DNA from: UBA11358 sp049517655
Lineage (GTDB): Bacteria; Verrucomicrobiota; Verrucomicrobiia; Limisphaerales; UBA11358
Assembly: GCA_049517655.1 (NCBI GenBank)
Contig: JBEKRQ010000003.1
Span: 248,001 to 312,000 of the forward strand
DNA length: 64,000 bases
Reading direction: 5' to 3'
Below are positions 1 through 7,998 of the stretch, piece after piece (within the stretch, counting starts at the first letter, position 1; each line of letters begins with the position of its first letter). The notes under the pieces were generated by a model. That model saw only the letters and a program-made list of their open reading frames with translations. It did not search any database and was not told the DNA's origin. The position numbers and the translations under genes are program-made.

Positions 1-464
1 GCGTCGCGTTCGACAAGAATCAAGCCAAGGTCACGCTCGTCGGCGTACCCGACAAACCGGGCGTGGCCGCGCGCATTTTCAAGGCGCTCGACGACGCGGC
101 GGTGAACGTGGACATGATCGTCCAAAACATCAGCCACGGCACTCCCGACAAAGTCGGGACGACAGACCTTTCATTCACCATGGACAAGCCGGATTTGCTC
201 AAGGCGCAAAAGGTCATTGACGGCCTGAAAAAGGAACTTGGCTTCCGCGATGTGATTGCCACGGAAAAAATCGGCAAGCTGTCCATCGTCGGCGTTGGCA
301 TGAAGAGTCACACGGGCGTGGCCGCAAAACTTTTTGAAACACTTGCGAAGGAAGGCGTGAACATTGACATGATTTCCACCAGCGAAATCAAAATCTCCGT
401 CGTGATTGATTTGGCCAAAGGTGAACAGGCAATGAAAGCCGTTCACGCGGCGTTCATTGGCTGA
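1..464 (+). CDS. lysC: Aspartate kinase, C-terminal ACT domains (5' end outside window)
   Basis: The frame is open from the window edge, so this is only the C-terminus. It shows two ACT regulatory modules. The first has the signature VTLVGVPDKPGVAARIF followed by VNVDMIVQNIS. The second has KLSIVGVGMKSHTGVAAKLF followed by VNIDMISTSEIKISVV. This arrangement is typical of aspartokinase, which phosphorylates aspartate at the head of lysine, threonine and methionine synthesis and is inhibited through these ACT domains. The catalytic domain is not visible. The gene ends 10 bases before a leucine-rich leader peptide and lies upstream of leuA, so the two amino-acid genes may share transcription. 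Confidence 0.93.
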   Translation, partial: VAFDKNQAKVTLVGVPDKPGVAARIFKALDDAAVNVDMIVQNISHGTPDKVGTTDLSFTMDKPDLLKAQKVIDGLKKELGFRDVIATEKIGKLSIVGVGMKSHTGVAAKLFETLAKEGVNIDMISTSEIKISVVIDLAKGEQAMKAVHAAFIG

Positions 465-474
465 CAAAAAGGAT

Positions 475-582
475 TTGACGATCAGGCTGAACACCATTAA
501 CCTTGTTCTTGTGAATCGCAATTTGAATCTGAATCTGCTGCTGAATGCGCTGCTGTTGTGCCGCGCGGCGGTCGGGTTCTGA
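475..582 (+). CDS. Leucine-rich leader peptide of the leuA attenuator
   Basis: This 35-codon reading frame starts at a TTG and ends with TGA. An AAGG lies 2 bases upstream of the start, which is a tight spacing. Its middle is packed with leucine codons: the stretch NLNLNLLLNALLLC has eight Leu within 14 residues, and the whole peptide has about eleven. Leader peptides of this kind let ribosome stalling on scarce leucyl-tRNA control a downstream terminator. The frame lies between lysC and leuA, and the stop falls just inside the antiterminator arm. The TTG start is the least certain part; a GTG at 511 is an alternative without a clear ribosome site. Confidence 0.72.
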   Translation: MTIRLNTINLVLVNRNLNLNLLLNALLLCRAAVGF

Positions 583-603
583 TTGCGTTCAAGGAATTTT
601 GAG

Positions 604-641
604 AACCCTGCTGCCAAACCGGCAGCGGGGTTTTTGTTTTT
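604..641 (+). terminator. Rho-independent terminator (attenuator terminator)
   Basis: The arms CCCTGCTGCC and GGCAGCGGGG form a ten-pair stem (one G-T) around a short AAAC-type loop, followed directly by TTTTTGTTTTT. It sits downstream of the Leu leader and about 140 bases before leuA, and doubles as the terminator for lysC transcripts. Confidence 0.85.
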
Positions 642-643
642 CA

Positions 644-758
644 ACCGCGAATGAACACGAACAGACACGAATCGAAAGTGGAGACGCGAATTGCGCGAAT
701 TGACACAAATTCAATCCGTGTCAAAAATTATTCGTGTGGATTAGTGTCCATTCGTGGT
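644..758 (+). repeat. Large imperfect inverted repeat between attenuator and leuA
   Basis: The arms at about 644-673 and 729-758 are complementary in about 24 of 30 positions (for example CGAATGAACACGAA against TTAGTGTCCATTCG). They enclose about 55 bases that include a smaller palindrome (GAATTGCGCGAATT). It looks like an interspersed palindromic repeat; no gene lies in it. Confidence 0.6.
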
Positions 759-782
759 TCAATTCTGTAGCCATTTGAATTT

Positions 783-2444
783 ATGCATAAAGATCCGTCT
801 AAAAAATACCGTCCGTTCCCACCGGTCGCCTTGCCCGACCGGCAGTGGCCAAACCGCGTTCTCACCCGCGCGCCGCGCTGGTGCAGCGTGGATTTGCGCG
901 ATGGCAACCAGGCGCTCGCCGTGCCGATGAACGTCAGCCAGAAACTCGAACTTTTTCAAACACTCGTTAAAATCGGCTTCAAGGAAATTGAAGTCGGTTT
1001 CCCATCGGCGTCGAATACCGAGTTCGCATTCAACCGCCGGCTCATCGAGGAAAACCGCGCGCCGGACGACGTGTGGTTGCAGGTGCTCGTGCAAGCGCGT
1101 GAGGATTTGATTGAGCGCACCGTCGAGTCGCTTGTCGGCGCGAAAAAGGCGATCATCCACATGTATAACTCAACATCACCCGCCCAACGCCGTGTGGTGT
1201 TCGGCAAATCAAAGGACGAGATCAAGGCCATCGCGGTGAACGGCGCGAGGTTGATCCGGGAACGATTGCACCGGCTCAAAGGGACGGAAGTCATGCTCCA
1301 GTATTCGCCGGAAAGTTTTTCGGCAACGGAAGTGGAATATGCGAAAGAAGTTTCCGAGGCGGTCATGGACGTGTGGCAGCCAACGCCGAAACGGAAGATG
1401 ATTTTAAATTTGCCGGACACGGTCGAGGTTGCCATGCCGAATGTGTATGCCGACCAAATCGAATGGATTTGCCGGAATATCAGGAATCGCGATTCGCTCA
1501 TCATCAGCGTGCACACGCACAATGACCGTTGCACCGGCGTCGCCGCGACGGAGCTCGGTTTGCTCGCCGGCGCGGATCGCGTCGAAGGCACGCTTTTCGG
1601 CAACGGCGAACGCACCGGCAATTTAGACATCGTCACCGTTGCGTTGAACCTCTACCAGCACGGCATTGATCCGAAGTTGGATTTCTCGAATTTAAATTCG
1701 ATTATCGAAATCTATGAGCATTGCACGGGCATGACTGTTCCGCCGCGGCAGCCTTACGCGGGCGAATTGGTTTTCACCGCGTTCAGCGGTTCGCATCAGG
1801 ACGCGATCAAAAAGGGTTTTGCCGAGCGGTCGAACAAAGGTCGTGAGCATTGGGACGTGCCGTATCTCACGATTGATCCGAAGGACATCGGGCGCGAATA
1901 CCGCGAGGTCATCCGCGTCAACTCGCAGTCCGGCAAGGGTGGCGTGGCGTATCTTCTCGAAAGCGAATTCGGTATCGTTTTGCCAAAAGATATGCAGCGC
2001 GAGTTCGGCCCGATTGCGAATGACATTGTGGATGCGAAGGGACGTGAAGTCAGTGCTGCGGAATTGAAAGAAATGTTCTGGAAGGAATACGTCGAGCGTC
2101 ACGCGCCTTGGACAACGTGGACGTTCAAGTCTTTCGCAAGCAGCAGTCAAAATGGAATCGTAACTTGCATAGTGGAATTGTATGAGAAAACCGCACTTCG
2201 CCGATTTAGCGGCACAGGCAATGGACCGCTTGCCGCACTTGTTCACGGCTTCGGAACTATCGGCGTCCATTTTGAAATCACCAATTACAGTGAACACGCC
2301 CTGGGTTCCGGTGAAGAGGCTGCGGCCATCGCCTACATTCAAATCAAACTCGCCAATGGTCGCACGCATTGGGGCGCAGGCGTGGACACGAACATCGAAC
2401 TCGCGTCCGTGCGCGCGGTTTTGAGCGCATTGAACCGGTCGTGA
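783..2444 (+). CDS. leuA: 2-isopropylmalate synthase, long (mycobacterial/yeast-type) form
   Basis: It condenses acetyl-CoA with 2-oxoisovalerate in the first committed step of leucine synthesis. The catalytic TIM barrel opens with the HMGL-like signature WCSVDLRDGNQALAVPM, in which the Arg-Asp of LRDGNQ are the expected catalytic and metal residues. It later shows SVHTHNDRCTGVAATEL, whose HxH pair binds the divalent metal. The C-terminal third has the LeuA regulatory-domain pattern (HWGAGVDTNIELASVRAVLSAL) that mediates leucine feedback. The length of 553 aa and the N-terminal KYRPFPPVALPDRQWP place it with the long actinobacterial/fungal type rather than the enterobacterial one. The attenuator upstream suggests leucine control of transcription as well. 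Confidence 0.96.
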   Translation: MHKDPSKKYRPFPPVALPDRQWPNRVLTRAPRWCSVDLRDGNQALAVPMNVSQKLELFQTLVKIGFKEIEVGFPSASNTEFAFNRRLIEENRAPDDVWLQVLVQAREDLIERTVESLVGAKKAIIHMYNSTSPAQRRVVFGKSKDEIKAIAVNGARLIRERLHRLKGTEVMLQYSPESFSATEVEYAKEVSEAVMDVWQPTPKRKMILNLPDTVEVAMPNVYADQIEWICRNIRNRDSLIISVHTHNDRCTGVAATELGLLAGADRVEGTLFGNGERTGNLDIVTVALNLYQHGIDPKLDFSNLNSIIEIYEHCTGMTVPPRQPYAGELVFTAFSGSHQDAIKKGFAERSNKGREHWDVPYLTIDPKDIGREYREVIRVNSQSGKGGVAYLLESEFGIVLPKDMQREFGPIANDIVDAKGREVSAAELKEMFWKEYVERHAPWTTWTFKSFASSSQNGIVTCIVELYEKTALRRFSGTGNGPLAALVHGFGTIGVHFEITNYSEHALGSGEEAAAIAYIQIKLANGRTHWGAGVDTNIELASVRAVLSALNRS

Positions 2445-2520
2445 CGATGTTTTTTGAGCCAGACCGGTTTTTCCTGCTCGTCAAAACGGCCCGGATGATT
2501 TTTAATATCTGAAAATCGTT

Positions 2521-3360
2521 ATGAAATCGAGAAGCGTTTTCCTTGGTGCGTTTGCAGGCGTCATTTTTGTTGCCGCCGGAGTTTTTGCTGCAAGCACTAA
2601 CGCCATCGTGACCACGCCGCCGGTTTATGTGCCGGATATGTCGCATGCCTCTGGACCGTTGCCTGATGGGATTCTGGTCTGGGATGGCACCACAAAGGAG
2701 ACAAATGTCACCGCGGAAACCGCGGAGGCACATTTTGTTTTCGGCTTCACAAATGTTTCAACCAATCCCGTCGTCTTTTTGAGCGTGCGCACGTCCTGCG
2801 GTTGCACGACGGCAAAACTGCCGCCTTTGCCGTGGACGATTCCAGTTGGCACCAATGCCCAATTTGACGTAACGGTCAATCTTGGTGGAAGGAGCGGCAC
2901 ACTTATTAAAACGGTGACTGTCTCAACCGATAGAGGCTCCAAAATACTGATGCTCAAAATCACGATTCTTCCCCCTGTGACGCCGGTGATGTCCGAGGCC
3001 GACCGCTTGCGCGCCCAAACCGTGGCCATGACCAATCGGCAGGCCGTTTTTCAGGGTGAATGCGCCATATGCCACGTCAAGCGTGGCACGGGTAAATACG
3101 GCAAGGCGCTTTACGACGCCGATTGCGCCATATGCCACGAAAGCAAGAACCGCGCGCCAATGGTGCCCGATCTGCACGCCATTAAAACACCGACCAATTA
3201 TGAATTCTGGCGCACATGGATTACGCACGGCAAACCCGGTTCGCTCATGCCGGCGTTTTCCATGGCCGACGGCGGCCCGCTCCCGGACATGCAAATCTCC
3301 TCACTGGTCTCTTATCTCGGCGTGGCGATTCCATCGCATGTCCCTCCGGCGCCGCAGTGA
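2521..3360 (+). CDS. Exported DUF1573 - cytochrome c fusion protein
   Basis: It starts with a signal peptide (MKSRSVFLGAFAGVIFVAAGVFA), followed by a DUF1573/Ig-like domain around residues 35-150 with its hallmark TSCGCTTA (C93, C95). A C-terminal c-type cytochrome domain carries two haem-binding-like CAICH motifs at C181-H185 and C202-H206, with a plausible axial Met in SLMPAF (M243). It is probably a periplasmic electron-transfer or redox-partner protein. The two CxxCH motifs are only 21 residues apart within what looks like one cytochrome fold, so whether one or two haems are attached is unclear. No neighbouring oxidase or dehydrogenase gene points to a partner. Confidence 0.85.
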   Translation: MKSRSVFLGAFAGVIFVAAGVFAASTNAIVTTPPVYVPDMSHASGPLPDGILVWDGTTKETNVTAETAEAHFVFGFTNVSTNPVVFLSVRTSCGCTTAKLPPLPWTIPVGTNAQFDVTVNLGGRSGTLIKTVTVSTDRGSKILMLKITILPPVTPVMSEADRLRAQTVAMTNRQAVFQGECAICHVKRGTGKYGKALYDADCAICHESKNRAPMVPDLHAIKTPTNYEFWRTWITHGKPGSLMPAFSMADGGPLPDMQISSLVSYLGVAIPSHVPPAPQ

Positions 3361-3403
3361 CGGCGCGCTTGCCAAATTTCAGTCATGGACTATGCTGTCA
3401 ACC

Positions 3404-4498
3404 ATGACCGCACGAATGCTTGACGCAGACGGCCACACGCGCATTGCTGGGTTGGGGCAACGCGTTTTGAGCGGCGGACAAATTTCCCGTGACGAGGCGT
3501 TGTGGCTCTTCAATCTCGAAAACTCCGCCGACATTTTTGATTTACTGTCGTGGGCAAACCGGATTCGCGAAAAGTTCAAAGGCAACAAGATTCATCTCTG
3601 TTCCATCGTCAACGCCAAGGCTGGCGCGTGCCCGGAAAACTGCAGTTTCTGCGCGCAATCGTCCTTTTATCAAACCGGCTCGCCACGCCACGGCTTTGTG
3701 GATTCCGGATCGGTTCAGGAAGCCGCCGACGAAGCAAACCGGAACAGCGTGACCGCCGTCGGCCTTGTCGCCGCGTGGAAAGGTTTGAATGAAGGCCCAA
3801 TGCTCGACGAAGTTTGCGACCGTGTGCGCGAATTGAAGGCCAGCGGCAAGACACGGCCCGATGTCTCGCTCGGCATCATCAAAAGCCAGCGCGTCGCCGA
3901 TCGGCTCAAGGACGCCGGCGTTGAATGCTATGGGCATAATCTGGAAAGCTCGCGCCGCTTTTTCCCGAAGACCTGCACCACGCACACCTACGGCGACCGC
4001 CTCGAAACCATCGGTTATTTGAAAAAGGCCGGCATCAAAGTTTGTTCCGGCGGCATCATCGGCATGGGCGAGACGCGCGAAGACCGCTGCGACCTGGCGT
4101 TTTCGCTGAAGGAAGTCGGCACAAACGTCGTGCCCATCAACGTCCTTAATCCCATCGAAGGCACGCCATTTGAAAACAATCTGCCGCTACCCGTCCTCGA
4201 GATTTTGAAGACCATCGCCTGCTTCCGGTTCATTTTGCCACGGCAGGAAATCATGATTGCCGGCGGGCGCACGGTGAATCTGCGTGACGCGCAAAGCATG
4301 ATTTTCCTGGCCGGTGCCAGCGCGCTCATGGTCGGCAATTATCTCACCACGCTCAACCAACCCGTCGAGAAAGACCTGCAGATGCTCAAAGACCTCGGCC
4401 TTGATCCGAGCTGGGACAAACACGTGTTCAGCGATCAGGAAGAAAATGGCCGTGGTTGCAAAAAAGAGAGCTGTGAAACGGAAGTGGTGACCGTTTGA
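3404..4498 (+). CDS. bioB: Biotin synthase
   Basis: This radical-SAM enzyme inserts sulfur into dethiobiotin in the last step of biotin synthesis. The 4Fe-4S motif is AGACPENCSFCAQS (C76, C80, C83). Conserved BioB segments follow: CSGGIIGMGETREDR, NVLNPIEGTPF and IMIAGGRTVNLR. The 364-aa length fits the family. The open frame runs further upstream, but homology begins near MTARMLDADG, so ATG 3404 is preferred over ATG 3392. No other bio genes are in the window. Confidence 0.95.
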   Translation: MTARMLDADGHTRIAGLGQRVLSGGQISRDEALWLFNLENSADIFDLLSWANRIREKFKGNKIHLCSIVNAKAGACPENCSFCAQSSFYQTGSPRHGFVDSGSVQEAADEANRNSVTAVGLVAAWKGLNEGPMLDEVCDRVRELKASGKTRPDVSLGIIKSQRVADRLKDAGVECYGHNLESSRRFFPKTCTTHTYGDRLETIGYLKKAGIKVCSGGIIGMGETREDRCDLAFSLKEVGTNVVPINVLNPIEGTPFENNLPLPVLEILKTIACFRFILPRQEIMIAGGRTVNLRDAQSMIFLAGASALMVGNYLTTLNQPVEKDLQMLKDLGLDPSWDKHVFSDQEENGRGCKKESCETEVVTV

Positions 4499-4567
4499 TT
4501 CCTCACACGATCCACCAAGTCGACAAATTTTCTTTGCGTCTTTGCGTCTTTGCGTGAAATTCCCATC

Positions 4568-5377
4568 ATGGAGTGGCTGGGTAAAAACCATGGCGGCTAT
4601 CGCGGCGAAACGATTGACATCCGGTCCGTGTTGCATGAGGTCGAAATTGCCGCCCAAACGCACGGCTGGGCGGCCGAGACATTCGGTCACCAGGGCGAAT
4701 TCAAATTGCTCGCGCTGCACCGCCGGCCGTCTTCGATCCGCAATCCGCAATCCGCAATCCGCATTTACTTGAGCACTGGCATTCACGGCGACGAACCCGC
4801 CGGGCCGCTCGCGGCATTGCGCCTGCTTCAAGAAAACAAATGGCCGGCGAACGCCGAGTTGTGGTTTTGCCCGTGCCTGAATCCCGTCAGTTTTGTTTTA
4901 AACCGCCGTGAAAACGCCGCCGGCAAGGATTTGAACCGCGACTACCGGCACTTGGAAACCGCCGAGGTCCGCGCGCACATCGCGTGGCTGGAGCGCCGGC
5001 CGCAGTTTGACCTTTGCCTCTGCCTGCACGAAGATTGGGAAGCGCGCGGCTTTTATCTTTACGAACAAAACCCGGACAAAAAGCCGTCGCTCGCGGGAAA
5101 AATCATTGAGCGCGTCGCGGAAGTCTGCCCGATTGCCCCATCCGGAAACATCGAAGGCCGTGAGGCGCAAGGCGGCATCATCCGCCCGAATCTCGACCCA
5201 CAGACCCGCCCGCAATGGGCCGAGGCGTTTTATTTGATCATGAACAAGGCGCGGCTCGGTTACACACTCGAAGCGCCGTCGGATTTTCCACTTGCCACGC
5301 GCCTCAGCGCGCTCGTTGCCGGTGTCGATGCGGCGCTGCAATCCATTTCAGGTTGGAGTCAACAGGATGGTCGCTAA
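4568..5377 (+). CDS. M14-family zinc carboxypeptidase / succinylglutamate desuccinylase-like amidohydrolase
   Basis: The zinc ligands are visible as TGIHGDEPAG (H73, E76) and CLCLHEDWE (H154), with the M14 substrate-binding stretch KDLNRDYR between them and a C-terminal TLEAPSDFP that could supply the catalytic Glu. The length (269 aa) and motif spacing resemble murein peptide amidase and aspartoacylase-like M14 proteins; the substrate cannot be told. ATG 4568 is preferred to the TTG 18 bases upstream. An in-frame tandem CAATCCG repeat (about 4735-4763) inserts IRNPQSAIR just before the zinc site, apparently an expanded simple repeat. The gene lies 69 bases after bioB and may be co-transcribed. 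Confidence 0.8.
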   Translation: MEWLGKNHGGYRGETIDIRSVLHEVEIAAQTHGWAAETFGHQGEFKLLALHRRPSSIRNPQSAIRIYLSTGIHGDEPAGPLAALRLLQENKWPANAELWFCPCLNPVSFVLNRRENAAGKDLNRDYRHLETAEVRAHIAWLERRPQFDLCLCLHEDWEARGFYLYEQNPDKKPSLAGKIIERVAEVCPIAPSGNIEGREAQGGIIRPNLDPQTRPQWAEAFYLIMNKARLGYTLEAPSDFPLATRLSALVAGVDAALQSISGWSQQDGR

Positions 5378-5460
5378 AGGAAAAGGAATGGTGGGAATGG
5401 AAACGGGATTGATTTCGCGGAGAAAAATTTTTATTCTTCGGGTCGGGCTTGAGATCAAAA

Positions 5461-5535
5461 GCCAATGTAGCTCAGCGGTAGAGCAACGGTTTCGTAAACC
5501 GTCGGTCGCCGGTTCAATCCCGGCCATTGGCTCCA
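5461..5535 (+). tRNA. tRNA-Thr (anticodon CGT)
   Basis: The acceptor arms GCCAATG and CATTGGC pair perfectly, the discriminator is T, and CCA is encoded. The D-arm is GTAGCTCAGCGGTAGAGC. The anticodon stem ACGGT/ACCGT carries loop TTCGTAA (anticodon CGT, reading ACG). The T-arm is GCCGG-TTCAATC-CCGGC. Its 3' end is the integration site of the downstream island and remains intact. Confidence 0.96.
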
Positions 5536-5537
5536 TT
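5515..5537 (+). repeat. attL core (tRNA 3' end)
   Basis: This 23-bp repeat covers the T-arm 3' half, acceptor 3' strand and CCA of tRNA-Thr. It is identical to the copy at 15598-15620. Confidence 0.9.
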
Positions 5538-5583
5538 CTTAACTGTGGGTGCAGCAATAGTTTAGGAGAAATGGCGTCCGCAA

Positions 5584-5617
5584 CGGACACCAAAACGGAC
5601 ACCAATTTCGGTGTCCG
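5584..5617 (+). repeat. Candidate integrase arm sites (left end)
   Basis: Two direct copies of CGGACACCA occur with an 11-bp period (5584 and 5595), followed by an inverted near-copy (CGGTGTCCG, 5609-5617). The same pair recurs at 14171 and a single copy at 15492, always within the island. Placement beside the att core suggests integrase or excisionase binding sites. A hairpin with arms GTAACGGG (5631-5638) and CCCGTTAC (5649-5656) follows immediately, before the integrase gene. Confidence 0.55.
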
Positions 5618-5711
5618 AAACGAAACAAGTGTAACGGGCGATGAAGTCCCCGTTACCCGTTAGTAGTTCGGGTTTAACTTGGTTTATCTTCGCGGTTGCG
5701 TGAAAGATTGT

Positions 5712-6746
5712 ATGAAATCACGTTACCGCTTGATCCGGCGCGGCATCCGCAACGGGGCTTTTTATTGCGTGGATACCAAAACCGGCAAACGCGCCAGCTT
5801 ACGCACCGGCGATGAAGATGAAGCCCGCCAAGTCATTGACGCAAAAAACCAAGCCGAGCGTCAGCCGGTGCTTAATCTCCAAATCGCCAAAGCCTATCTC
5901 GCCGGAACCGATAACGGCATTGCAACGCGCACTTGGCAGCAAGCCTTTGAAGCCTTGATTGCTTCCAAGCGGGGCGGCAATCAAATGCGCTGGCAAACTG
6001 CGGTCAAAGACAAGGCATACGATCTCATTCGGCATCAAGTCGTCATCGAGACACAGGGCGAAGCACTTTTGAAGGTGCTGCGGAAGGGCACGGTTTCGAC
6101 AAACATTTATCTGCGCCGCCTGCACAATTTTTGTTTGGACATGGATTGGCTGCTCAAATCAATCATTCCAAAACGGCAATGGCCGAAAATCGAATTCAAG
6201 GAACGGCGCGGCGTCACTTTTGACGAACATCAAAAAATTCTCGCGTGCGAATTCAATCCCGAATTGCACGACTATTACGAAATGCTCTGGCACTTGGGCG
6301 GCTCGCAAACCGACGTTGCTTCGCTACGCACAGAAGATATTGATTGGTCATATCAAACCATTTCCTACGCGCGCATGAAAACGGGCACTCAGGCGATGAT
6401 TCGTTTCGGCGACTCGGTTGCTAAAATTCTTCGTTCACGGCCAGCAACGGGGTATCTCTTTCCTCAAATTGTCCGCTGGAAAGAATCAGATCGGGCAAAG
6501 GCGTTTATCCGGCGCTGTCGTTTGGCGGGCGTTTCCGGTGTCTCATTGCACAGTTACCGTTACGCATGGGCTGAAAGGGCGAAGGTTGCGGGCTATCCAG
6601 AGCGGTTCGCGCAAGAAGCATTAGGACACAGTTCAAAAGCAGTGCATCGGGCGTATGCAAGGAAAGCGCAAGTCACTCTGCCCCCTTTGGAGGAATACGA
6701 GAAGCGGACAATTCAACCGTTCGTGCTGGCGGCGATGCGAAATTAG
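5712..6746 (+). CDS. Tyrosine recombinase (phage-type integrase)
   Basis: It would catalyse site-specific integration at tRNA-Thr. The N-terminal part (residues 1-160) has the usual arm/core-binding layout. The catalytic domain shows SLHSYRYAWAERA (H280, R283), ALGHSS (H306) and the nucleophile Tyr in HRAYARKA (Y315). The position where the first catalytic Arg is normally found reads GGSQTDVASL (S198/Q199), so that Arg is missing or displaced. ATG 5712 is chosen; in-frame TTG codons occur further upstream. The 3' end overlaps a convergent minus-strand gene by about 70 bases. Confidence 0.88.
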   Translation: MKSRYRLIRRGIRNGAFYCVDTKTGKRASLRTGDEDEARQVIDAKNQAERQPVLNLQIAKAYLAGTDNGIATRTWQQAFEALIASKRGGNQMRWQTAVKDKAYDLIRHQVVIETQGEALLKVLRKGTVSTNIYLRRLHNFCLDMDWLLKSIIPKRQWPKIEFKERRGVTFDEHQKILACEFNPELHDYYEMLWHLGGSQTDVASLRTEDIDWSYQTISYARMKTGTQAMIRFGDSVAKILRSRPATGYLFPQIVRWKESDRAKAFIRRCRLAGVSGVSLHSYRYAWAERAKVAGYPERFAQEALGHSSKAVHRAYARKAQVTLPPLEEYEKRTIQPFVLAAMRN

Positions 6747-7047
6747 CGCGCGGCGACTCATTACGGGTTTTGGATTTCCGCGAGTTTTTCACCTGCCAGT
6801 GTCGGACAATGGCATCGGAAGCGCGTGCCAGCCAACTAACATCGTCACGCAACTTTAAGAGCGTGGCCGTGGCAAAGAACTTCGTGCCGCTGGCTGGCGG
6901 GTGTCCCAAAGGTTTAAGCAGTCCGGCACTGACAAGAACGGGAATGTCATGCGGCATGAAACCGAGATACCATGCTGCTTCTTCCGCAAGCACGCGAGCG
7001 GGCGGCATCCGCATCACGGTCAAAAATTCTTTGCGCTCTGGGTTCAT
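6673..7047 (-). CDS. Small island-encoded protein of unknown function, possibly DNA-binding
   Basis: The product is 124 aa. Its first 80 residues look folded (ARVLAEEAAWYLGFMPHDIP followed by LVSAGLLKPLG and a KFFATATLLKL segment). This resembles a winged-helix or MerR-like arrangement, although no family is recognised with confidence. The tail is basic and low in structure. It is downstream of the excisionase-like gene with a 10-base gap, and its 3' end overlaps the convergent integrase gene, a layout expected for integrase regulators. Confidence 0.6.
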   Translation of the reverse strand: MNPERKEFLTVMRMPPARVLAEEAAWYLGFMPHDIPVLVSAGLLKPLGHPPASGTKFFATATLLKLRDDVSWLARASDAIVRHWQVKNSRKSKTRNESPRANFASPPARTVELSASRIPPKGAE

Positions 7048-7057
7048 CTAATTGTTT

Positions 7058-7264
7058 TTATTCCAGCGTATCTTTTAGAAACCTTTCGATTTCGGAAAGT
7101 GGAATGAGTTTATGGCGCAAGGCCGATGAACTACGAAGCAGCCCGCATTTGAGCCAGCGGTGAACGGTCACGTAAGAAACGCCAAGAATGTCGGCGGTCT
7201 CCTGCATTGTGAAAGCCAGCCGTGGAAGGCCGGACGTTTCATCTGTGTTTTCTGTTTGTTTCAT
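7058..7264 (-). CDS. Excisionase-family / helix-turn-helix DNA-binding protein
   Basis: The 68-aa product has the classic HTH_17/excisionase pattern: FTMQETADILGVSYVTVHRW, then a wing-like KLIPLSEIERFL. Proteins of this family bind att or promoter DNA and direct excision. ATG 7264 is preferred over a TTG upstream. It is adjacent to the integrase end of the island. Confidence 0.82.
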   Translation of the reverse strand: MKQTENTDETSGLPRLAFTMQETADILGVSYVTVHRWLKCGLLRSSSALRHKLIPLSEIERFLKDTLE

Positions 7265-7365
7265 AGACGCATTTTCCAATGCGCCTACCAGTTTATTCCT
7301 TTTTCCCCCTAGAAAAACGCTTCAATAAGCGCTTCGCTTAATGAATTGTCCTCAAAACCAGACAC

Positions 7366-7998
7366 TTATGAAAGCTCCTCTGAATCGTCAAATAAATCGT
7401 CAAAAACGAGTCCCCACTTTTTTGCGATTTCATCCCTCTTAACCTGTGCGCGTTTGAATTCAGCAAGAAATTGGATCGCCATTTTCTCGGCTTTGCTGGC
7501 GATGCCTGTATCGTAGCCACCGATCTTGTTTCGCTTCCTATCTAAACATTCAACGTAAAGCCATGATGGGGGACGATTCTTTTTCCCCTTCAATGAGGAA
7601 TTGTGAGAAATTTTTTGAACGTTGCGATGCAGGTTTATGTATTCCAAAAACACTTTTTTCAAAACCCGGTCACTCAATCGTAAATTCCATTGGAAATGCT
7701 GCCGCACGCTTGTCCATCCGATTTCTTCCTGCTTTTGCAAATCAAAAATCTGCCTATAGGGAAACTCGTCGGGATTTGCCCAAGCTACAATGGTAGTTGT
7801 TTTATTCTCCCGATCTAATTTCAAGTAGGTTCGCTCGAATTCACTAACATTAGGACAACGGCGCATGAGTTCATAATTGCGGGCGGCTAATTCAAAGCCG
7901 TAAATTTTAAGGCGCTCCATTTCGGCGCGGTTTTCCTTGCACTTCCACCACCATAAACCTTCTTCCAGTTCTTTCAGGGTGAGTGATTTCTTTTTCAT
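7366..7998 (-). CDS. Hypothetical island protein
   Basis: The 210-aa product (starting MKKKSLTLKELEEGLWWW) is charged and predicted helical, with a tryptophan-rich start and an acidic tail (GLVFDDLFDDSEE). No family is recognised and no membrane segment or signal is seen. The ATG at 7998 is chosen, although the frame is open 93 bases further upstream. It lies downstream of the restriction endonuclease gene on the same strand with a gap of about 190 bases. It could be an accessory of the RM system or independent cargo. Confidence 0.6.
   Translation of the reverse strand: MKKKSLTLKELEEGLWWWKCKENRAEMERLKIYGFELAARNYELMRRCPNVSEFERTYLKLDRENKTTTIVAWANPDEFPYRQIFDLQKQEEIGWTSVRQHFQWNLRLSDRVLKKVFLEYINLHRNVQKISHNSSLKGKKNRPPSWLYVECLDRKRNKIGGYDTGIASKAEKMAIQFLAEFKRAQVKRDEIAKKWGLVFDDLFDDSEELS

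Larger units (their letters stand above)
475..641 (+). promoter_or_regulatory. Transcription attenuator (leucine) upstream of leuA
   Basis: After the Leu codons, the segment 567-580 can pair with 602-615. The core GGGTTCT (574-580) is perfectly complementary to AGAACCC (602-608), and wobble pairs extend the helix. That helix uses the 5' arm of the terminator hairpin at 605-630, so the two structures exclude each other. The geometry (Leu codons, antiterminator, terminator, leuA) matches classical leucine attenuation. It is read from the sequence and not tested. Confidence 0.7.

Noticed and set aside
7313..7340. Hairpin TAAGCG-CTT-CGCTTA as terminator of the 7366-7998 gene
   Set aside because: The stem is six pairs only and the T tract is 8 bases away; too weak to list.
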